Positions 33,474 through 37,993 of a DNA stretch of 37,993 nt are shown piece by piece (position 1 is the stretch's first letter; every line of letters starts with the position of its first letter). A model generated the notes under the pieces. It was not told the origin of the DNA. It did not search any database and was given only the letters and a program-made list of their open reading frames with translations. The translations under genes were made by a program, and so were the position numbers. The DNA comes from Candidatus Sericytochromatia bacterium (GTDB lineage Bacteria > Cyanobacteriota > Sericytochromatia > S15B-MN24 > JAQBPE01). The stretch covers positions 1-37,993 of the forward strand of contig JAYKJB010000019.1 in NCBI GenBank assembly GCA_035285325.1, in the 5' to 3' direction.

Positions 33474-34862
33474 TCAGGCCGTGAGGGGCTCCGTCGCCAG
33501 CGGGGGCGTCGGCGCATCGAGCTGGCCCAACGGCAATTCCACCCGGAAGCAGGCGCCCTGGTCTGGCTGACTCTCCACCCAGATGCGGCCCCCGTGGGCC
33601 TCCACGATGGCCCGACAGATCGACAACCCCAGGCCCACCCCGCCAAAGCGCCGCCCCAAGGTCCCCTCGACCTGATAAAAACGTTCGAAGATGGGGACGT
33701 GGTGCTCGGCCGCGATGCCGATGCCCGTGTCGGCCACGTCCAGTTGGGCCACGCCGGCCCCTGGCGTCAGCCGGACCGTCACGTGGCCTCCAGGCGGGGT
33801 GAACTTGAGCGCATTGGTCACCAGGTTGGAGACCATCTGGCGCAGGCGGGCGTGGTCCCCCACCAGAGGGATGGCCTCCTCGGCCTCCACCTGCAGGGTC
33901 ACGGATTTGGCCTCGAACATGCCCCCGTGTTCCCGGATCACGCTCTGGACCGTCTCGCGCAGGTCCCTGCGCGCGTGGGCGGCCAGCGGCGGCAGACCCG
34001 ATTCCAGCTTGGCGTAGGTCAACAGGTCCGAGACCATCTGACGCAACCGTTCCGCGCTGCTGGCCACATCGTCGAGCACCCGCGTGCTGCGAGGCTCTGA
34101 GGCGAGCTGCGGATGGTTCCGCAGCAAGAAGATGCCCGTCAAGATGGCCGTCAGCGGCGTGCGCAGCTCGTGGCTGACGGTGTGCAGAAATTCGCTCTTC
34201 ATCTCATCGAGCGCGCGCAGCTCCGCGTTTTTTCTCTCCAGCTCCCGCTGGACGTTGCGCAGCAGAAAGATCACCATCCAGATGCCCACCAGCAGGTGCA
34301 ACACCCCGGAGGAGAAATAGCCCACCCAGGCCCAGGCCGTTCCCCCGATGACTGGAAACAACAGGGTCAGGGCGCCAATGCTGCCCACCAGCAGGCCCAG
34401 CACCTTGTTGGATTGCTGCTGGTGGGTGCTCGGCAGGCGCCACAGGGCCAGGCCCAGCGCCCAGTGGTTCCAGACCATCGCCAGGACGCCTGGAATCAGC
34501 GCCATTTCAAGCCTGCGGGTGGTGACGGCCAGGACGAGCCCCAGCACCAGGCAGAACGCGTGGCCTTTCCAGCCGGGGCCATGCAGGGGGTCTTCGGAGG
34601 CCACCTCACTGGCGCAGCGAAAGACCAGGAAGGCGCCCAGCTGGTACAGGCCAACCAGTGGGATCAAGACCACCAGATGGTGCGAACTGCCGACGCTGGA
34701 GACGAGCAGCACGAAGATCAGCAGGAAGACCGCGTAGCTCCAGGTCCAGCTCTGGAAGAAGGGTTCCCGATAGATGCGGGCGATCGAGAAGGAGAAGATC
34801 AGGGGAATCAGGAATCCCAGCAGGTTCGTCAGCTTGCCCAGCGTGATCGCTTCGATGAACAC
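33474..34862 (-). CDS. Membrane histidine kinase with seven predicted helices
   Basis: A 462-residue sensor kinase. The first 200 residues form about seven hydrophobic helices with short loops (approximately 11-29, 41-57, 61-82, 103-115, 118-141, 153-172 and 176-201) and no sizeable periplasmic domain, suggesting it senses something within the membrane. A short coiled coil leads to HisKA with [14 protein letters not shown] (His231) and the ATPase domain: NLVTNALKFTPPGG, DTGIGIA, IFERFYQVEG and GGVGLGLSICRAIV. The GTG at 34862 has GGAG five bases upstream; an ATG 14 codons earlier has no ribosome binding site. It is divergent from the oxoamine synthase fusion and has no adjacent response regulator. 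Confidence 0.9.
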   Translation of the reverse strand: MFIEAITLGKLTNLLGFLIPLIFSFSIARIYREPFFQSWTWSYAVFLLIFVLLVSSVGSSHHLVVLIPLVGLYQLGAFLVFRCASEVASEDPLHGPGWKGHAFCLVLGLVLAVTTRRLEMALIPGVLAMVWNHWALGLALWRLPSTHQQQSNKVLGLLVGSIGALTLLFPVIGGTAWAWVGYFSSGVLHLLVGIWMVIFLLRNVQRELERKNAELRALDEMKSEFLHTVSHELRTPLTAILTGIFLLRNHPQLASEPRSTRVLDDVASSAERLRQMVSDLLTYAKLESGLPPLAAHARRDLRETVQSVIREHGGMFEAKSVTLQVEAEEAIPLVGDHARLRQMVSNLVTNALKFTPPGGHVTVRLTPGAGVAQLDVADTGIGIAAEHHVPIFERFYQVEGTLGRRFGGVGLGLSICRAIVEAHGGRIWVESQPDQGACFRVELPLGQLDAPTPPLATEPLTA

Positions 34863-35056
34863 CGTTGCTCCATTCCTCTCGCCGCACCCGGCCTGGCTGC
34901 TCAAACCAACCGTCTGAGGGCGATTTCGTTCCCCACATACCCGGCCCGAACCCCTTGTTGGTGCGCCGTCGTCGGCGCGACGGGTCGGGACCTCGCTGGC
35001 CGCTCGTTGTTGCTTGCGGCAACCATGGGCGTTTCATGCCAGAGGCCGGTTTGCGC

Positions 35057-35067
35057 GGGGGGGGGGG
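35057..35067 (+). repeat. Homopolymer run of eleven G
   Basis: It lies 66 bases upstream of the oxoamine synthase fusion start, in a 270-base divergent gap. The run is long enough for slippage. No strong promoter is evident on either side; TTGACC at 35083 is a -35-like hexamer without a good -10. Confidence 0.85.
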
Positions 35068-35132
35068 TACAAGTTGCCTGTTGACCAAATTGTGAGAAAG
35101 GTCGTTTCTCTGTCAAGTGGGAGGGTTGTGAC

Positions 35133-37625
35133 GTGCGCAAGGCCGCCGACTATCTCGATGCGTGTGATCGCAGCCTGGGGCAAGCCGCTCAGCGGGGTTT
35201 GATGTACCGCACGGCCGAAGACCAGGCCTGCGATGGCCGTCTGATCACCCTCGACGGCGAGCCCTTGCTCCAGTTCGCCTCAGGCAGCTACCTGGGCCTG
35301 GAAATGGACCCGCGCCTGAAGGCCGGGGCGATCGATGCCATCCAGCGCTATGGCACCCAGTTTCCCTCGTCGCGCGCCTTCGTCTCGGCCCCGCTGTATG
35401 CCGAGTTGGAGGAGCGCCTCGGGGCGATTTTCGGCACGCCCACCTTGGCCACGGCCAGCTCGACGCTGGCGCACCTGGCGGCCATTCCGGTGCTGGTCAA
35501 TGAGGACGATGCGGTGCTGATCGATCAGCAGGTTCACGCCACCGTTCAGTCGGCCCTGAACCATGTGCGCGTGCACGGCGTGCCGGTCGAGGTGCTGCGC
35601 CACAATCGACTCGATTTGCTGGAGGCGCGAGTGCTGGAGCTGTCGCGGCGCTACCGACGGGTCTGGTACATGGCCGACGGCGTGTACAGCATGTTCGGCG
35701 ACGTCGCCCCGATGCCGCCGCTGATGGATATGCTCGAGCGCCACCCTGCCCTGCACTTCTATCTGGACGATGCCCACGGGATGAGCTGGACCGGGCAACG
35801 CGGCCGTGGGCACGTCCTGGAAGCCTTGCCGGCGCATCCGCGCCTGTATGTGGCGACCTCGCTGGCCAAGAGCTTCTCGTCGGGGGGCGGGGCGCTGATC
35901 ATTCCCGACGCCGAATTGCGCCGCAAGATCCGCACCGTCGGTCCCTCGCTGATCTTCTCCGGGCCCCTGCAACCCGCCAATCTGGGGGCGGCGATCGCCT
36001 CGGCCGAGATTCACCTGTCCGAGGAAATCGCCGGCCTGCAGGCGGACCTGCGCACCCGCCTGGAACATTGCAACGCGCGCTGTCTGGCGCTCGGGTTGCC
36101 GCTGCTCTCGACCGACCTGGTGCCGATTCGCTTCATCGCCACGGGACTGCCGCGCGCCAGCTATGAACTGGTCGAACGGCTGAAGCGGGACGGCTTCTAT
36201 GGCAACACGGCGGTCTTTCCCGCCGTGCCGATGCAGCGGGCGGGGCTGCGCTTCACGATCACCTGTCACCAGCAGCTGGCGGATATCGACGCCTTCCTCG
36301 CGGCGGTGGCGCGCCACCTGCCCGAGGTGCTGGAAGCCGAGGGCAGCAGCCTGGAGGAGGTGTTCGAGACCTTCGAGATTCCGACGAAACGGGCGATCGC
36401 CGCGGCGGATGTGCCTCCCGTGCGGGAATCGCTCGGGGGCACAGGGGGAGCTGGGGGGGCCTTTCGGGTGGCGCCCGAGAACCTGCGGGTGCGGCACGTG
36501 CGGACGATTGGGGAAGTGGATGCGGCCGTGTGGGATGCTTGCTTCGGGCGCCGGGGCAGCTTCAGCCACGAAGGCCTGCGCTGCCTGGAAGCCATTTTTG
36601 CCGAAGCCGCCCGTCCGGAGCATCGCTGGAACTTTCACTACCTCTGGGTCGAGGACGCGGAGGGCCGGATCGTGGCCGCCAGTTTCTTCACCGATGCGCT
36701 CTGGAAGGACGACATGTTGGCGCCCGCGCCCGTCTCGCGTGAGGCGGAGGCGCTGCGACGGACCGATCCGCTGGCCCTGTCTTCGCGTTATTTCGCCATG
36801 GGCAGCCTGCTGACCGAGGGAGAGCACCTCTACCTCGACCGGCAGCGCGACTGGCGGGCCGCCCTGCAACTGCTGCTGCGGGAGGCCGCTCGCCTGCAGC
36901 GCGCGAGCGAGGCCGATCACCTGGTGGTGCGCGACGTGCCCGATGCCGATCACGAATTGTCGGACTGGCTGTCAGCTGCCGGTTTCGTGCGCTTTGCCAT
37001 GCCGGAGGTGCTGGTCCAGACGCTGGATTGGCAGGACGAGGCGGCGTGGCTGGCGAGCCTGTCCAAGAAGGCCCGCCGGCATGTCCGCAAGGAGGTGCTG
37101 GGGTGGCGATCGCTCTATGAGGCCCGGGTGTATGGCCAGACCGCTGAGGCGCCCGGGGCGGCGCGCCTGGCGCACTGCCATGCCCTGTATCGCCAGTTGC
37201 AGCAGCGCCAGCTGGAAATCAACACCTTCGAATTGCCGGACACCACGCTGCCCACCCTGCTGGCGTCGCCGGCCTGGGAACTGGTCACCCTGCGCAAGCG
37301 GCCCTCGCCCGAGCAGCCGGATCCACCGGAAATTGGCATGTTCGTGAGCTTCATCGGCCCGGAGGCCTACGTGCCCGTCTTCGCCGGACTGGACGACGCG
37401 CACGTGGGGCGCGAGGGGCTCTATCGCCAGGTGCTCTGGCAGATCATCCAGCGCGCCCGGCACCACGGGGCCCGGCAGATCCGCTACGGGATCGGCGCGA
37501 CGCTGGAAAAGCGCCGGGTCGGGGCGCAGGTGCAGCACGTGTCGCTCTGGTTGCAGTCGCGCGACCTCTACGCCATGGAGCGGGTCGGCCACATGATGCG
37601 CGACGTGCGGCCCGGCGCGGTTTGA
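35133..37625 (+). CDS. Bifunctional alpha-oxoamine synthase / GNAT-type N-acyltransferase
   Basis: An 830-residue fusion. Residues about 1-400 are a fold-type I PLP enzyme of the alpha-oxoamine synthase family (BioF, KBL, HemA, serine palmitoyltransferase): ASGSYLGLE, the stacking His in IDQQVHATVQ, DDAHG (212-216) and the PLP lysine Lys246 in TSLAKSFSSGGGAL. Such enzymes condense an amino acid with an acyl-CoA. After a Gly-rich linker (about 420-445), residues about 445-825 resemble large GNAT-fold acyltransferases, with SKKARRHVRKEVLGW and YRQVLWQIIQRARHHGARQI. The GTG at 35133 has GGGAGGG seven bases upstream. One chain could form an amino-ketone and N-acylate it, as in sphingolipid synthesis; the substrates are unproven. 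Confidence 0.85.
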   Translation: MRKAADYLDACDRSLGQAAQRGLMYRTAEDQACDGRLITLDGEPLLQFASGSYLGLEMDPRLKAGAIDAIQRYGTQFPSSRAFVSAPLYAELEERLGAIFGTPTLATASSTLAHLAAIPVLVNEDDAVLIDQQVHATVQSALNHVRVHGVPVEVLRHNRLDLLEARVLELSRRYRRVWYMADGVYSMFGDVAPMPPLMDMLERHPALHFYLDDAHGMSWTGQRGRGHVLEALPAHPRLYVATSLAKSFSSGGGALIIPDAELRRKIRTVGPSLIFSGPLQPANLGAAIASAEIHLSEEIAGLQADLRTRLEHCNARCLALGLPLLSTDLVPIRFIATGLPRASYELVERLKRDGFYGNTAVFPAVPMQRAGLRFTITCHQQLADIDAFLAAVARHLPEVLEAEGSSLEEVFETFEIPTKRAIAAADVPPVRESLGGTGGAGGAFRVAPENLRVRHVRTIGEVDAAVWDACFGRRGSFSHEGLRCLEAIFAEAARPEHRWNFHYLWVEDAEGRIVAASFFTDALWKDDMLAPAPVSREAEALRRTDPLALSSRYFAMGSLLTEGEHLYLDRQRDWRAALQLLLREAARLQRASEADHLVVRDVPDADHELSDWLSAAGFVRFAMPEVLVQTLDWQDEAAWLASLSKKARRHVRKEVLGWRSLYEARVYGQTAEAPGAARLAHCHALYRQLQQRQLEINTFELPDTTLPTLLASPAWELVTLRKRPSPEQPDPPEIGMFVSFIGPEAYVPVFAGLDDAHVGREGLYRQVLWQIIQRARHHGARQIRYGIGATLEKRRVGAQVQHVSLWLQSRDLYAMERVGHMMRDVRPGAV

Positions 37626-37648
37626 CGCGCGATAGGCCGTGTGTCCCA

Positions 37649-37685
37649 GGCCCTTTTGGGCCGAATCGCCCGGCCGGAAAAGGGC
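37649..37685 (+). terminator. Hairpin after the oxoamine synthase fusion
   Basis: GCCCTTTT pairs with AAAAGGGC across a GC-rich middle, which can itself pair; alternatively GGCCC and GGGCC pair around TTTT. It begins 24 bases past the stop. Confidence 0.3.
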
Positions 37686-37721
37686 TGACGCCGCAGACCC
37701 AGGCCCGCCCACCCGCTCGCC

Positions 37722-37751
37722 TTGCGCCCTCGCGCGCCCCTGTGCTATGCT
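37722..37751 (+). promoter_or_regulatory. Promoter of tRNA-Pro
   Basis: TTGCGC and TATGCT are separated by 18 bases, the -10 is preceded by TGC, and the hexamer ends nine bases before the tRNA. Confidence 0.6.
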
Positions 37752-37760
37752 TCGTCCGTT

Positions 37761-37834
37761 CGGGGCGTAGCGCAGCTTGGTAGCGCACCACTTTGGGGTA
37801 GTGGGGGTCGTGGGTTCAAATCCCGCCGCTCCGA
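37761..37834 (+). tRNA. tRNA-Pro (anticodon GGG)
   Basis: A 74-nt cloverleaf can be drawn by hand. Acceptor arm CGGGGCG/CGCTCCG with one G-U pair, D stem GCGC/GCGC, anticodon stem CCACT/AGTGG with loop TTGGGGT (anticodon GGG), T stem GTGGG/CCCGC around TTCAAAT, and discriminator A. CCA is not encoded. Confidence 0.96.
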
Positions 37835-37838
37835 CCTG

Positions 37839-37860
37839 GACCCCCACTAACGTGGGGGTC
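37839..37860 (+). terminator. Hairpin just after tRNA-Pro
   Basis: GACCCCCAC and GTGGGGGTC pair perfectly around TAAC, four bases past the tRNA. The left arm is also exactly complementary to 37801-37809 inside the tRNA (anticodon stem plus variable loop), so two folds compete. There is no T tract. Confidence 0.55.
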
Positions 37861-37876
37861 GAGTCTACGAACAACA

Positions 37877-37916
37877 GACGGTCAGCACGCTTTGGGCGGG
37901 CTGGCCGTCGGTGTTT
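37877..37916 (+). terminator. Rho-independent terminator downstream of tRNA-Pro
   Basis: GACGGTCAGC and GCTGGCCGTC form a 10-bp stem with one G-U pair, followed by GGTGTTTTG. Probably the end of the tRNA transcript. The last 75 bases of the window hold nothing I recognise. Confidence 0.7.
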
Positions 37917-37993
37917 TGTCTGGCCCCGCCGTCGAGTTCCCGAACGCCATGCAGCCTTCGCCCTCAAGACGCGAGGCCGGTGTCCCGAACTTC

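Noticed and set aside
35280-36953. A 557-codon open frame antisense to the oxoamine synthase fusion
   Set aside because: Gln/Arg/His-rich shadow of a clear PLP-enzyme frame with conserved catalytic residues.
1-37993. CRISPR array, insertion sequence, prophage or integration site
   Set aside because: No regularly spaced direct repeats, transposase, integrase or phage gene is visible. The short repeat at tRNA-Pro is local and explained by a hairpin.

Overview
This is a GC-rich (roughly two-thirds G+C by eye), gene-dense chromosomal segment with 29 protein genes and one tRNA. There are no insertion sequences, no CRISPR array and no phage genes. The organism looks like a diderm bacterium, because the window holds an outer-membrane beta-barrel protein. 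Three sequence features point to the Cyanobacteria or their non-photosynthetic sister lineages (for example Sericytochromatia): at least 16 copies of the HIP1-type palindrome GCGATCGC, a CofE-like protein of the kind annotated in cyanobacteria, and a PspA/Vipp1-family gene. That placement is an inference. No photosynthesis gene is present.

Layout. Positions 1-2418: a partial glutaminase and a divergent soluble PAS histidine kinase. Positions 2470-6600: the rpsO-pnp-M16 peptidase block on the minus strand, a classic bacterial neighbourhood, with a structured rpsO leader. Positions 6700-8850: a small exported protein, a LON-substrate-binding-domain protein and prmA. Positions 9086-12177: a CofE-like membrane-anchored protein overlapping a double-GNAT acyltransferase, then pspA. 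Positions 12232-15131: an LCP wall ligase co-transcribed with gltX. Positions 15415-19409: a histidine-rich LysM protein facing a soluble FlhA/SctV-type protein. Positions 19659-22531: gcvT-gcvH-gcvPA with no gcvPB beside it, followed by spoVS. Positions 23174-26311: a 1,045-residue metalloprotease/propeller/barrel protein. Positions 26391-31070: a PepSY/BNR membrane protein, a DEAD-box helicase with a long basic tail and a large TPR protein. Positions 31351-34862: Nudix, Dabb, PH-like, ung and a seven-helix histidine kinase. Positions 35133-37625: an alpha-oxoamine synthase/acyltransferase fusion. The window closes with tRNA-Pro(GGG).

How the genes work together. Much of the window is housekeeping: translation (rpsO, gltX, prmA, tRNA-Pro), RNA turnover (pnp, DEAD-box), one-carbon metabolism (gcv) and repair (ung, Nudix). 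Between these lie envelope genes (pspA, LCP, LysM, outer-membrane protease, PepSY) and two sensor kinases without adjacent response regulators. The three most unusual proteins are the FlhA-like cytosolic domain without its membrane channel (17628-19409), the protease-propeller-barrel protein (23174-26311), and the PLP synthase/N-acyltransferase fusion (35133-37625), which could be a one-polypeptide route to an N-acylated amino-ketone or sphingoid-like lipid.

Expression signals. Candidate promoters repeatedly show an extended -10 (TGN followed by TAYNNT). About one third of genes start with TTG or GTG. No gene-free stretch exceeds 300 bases.
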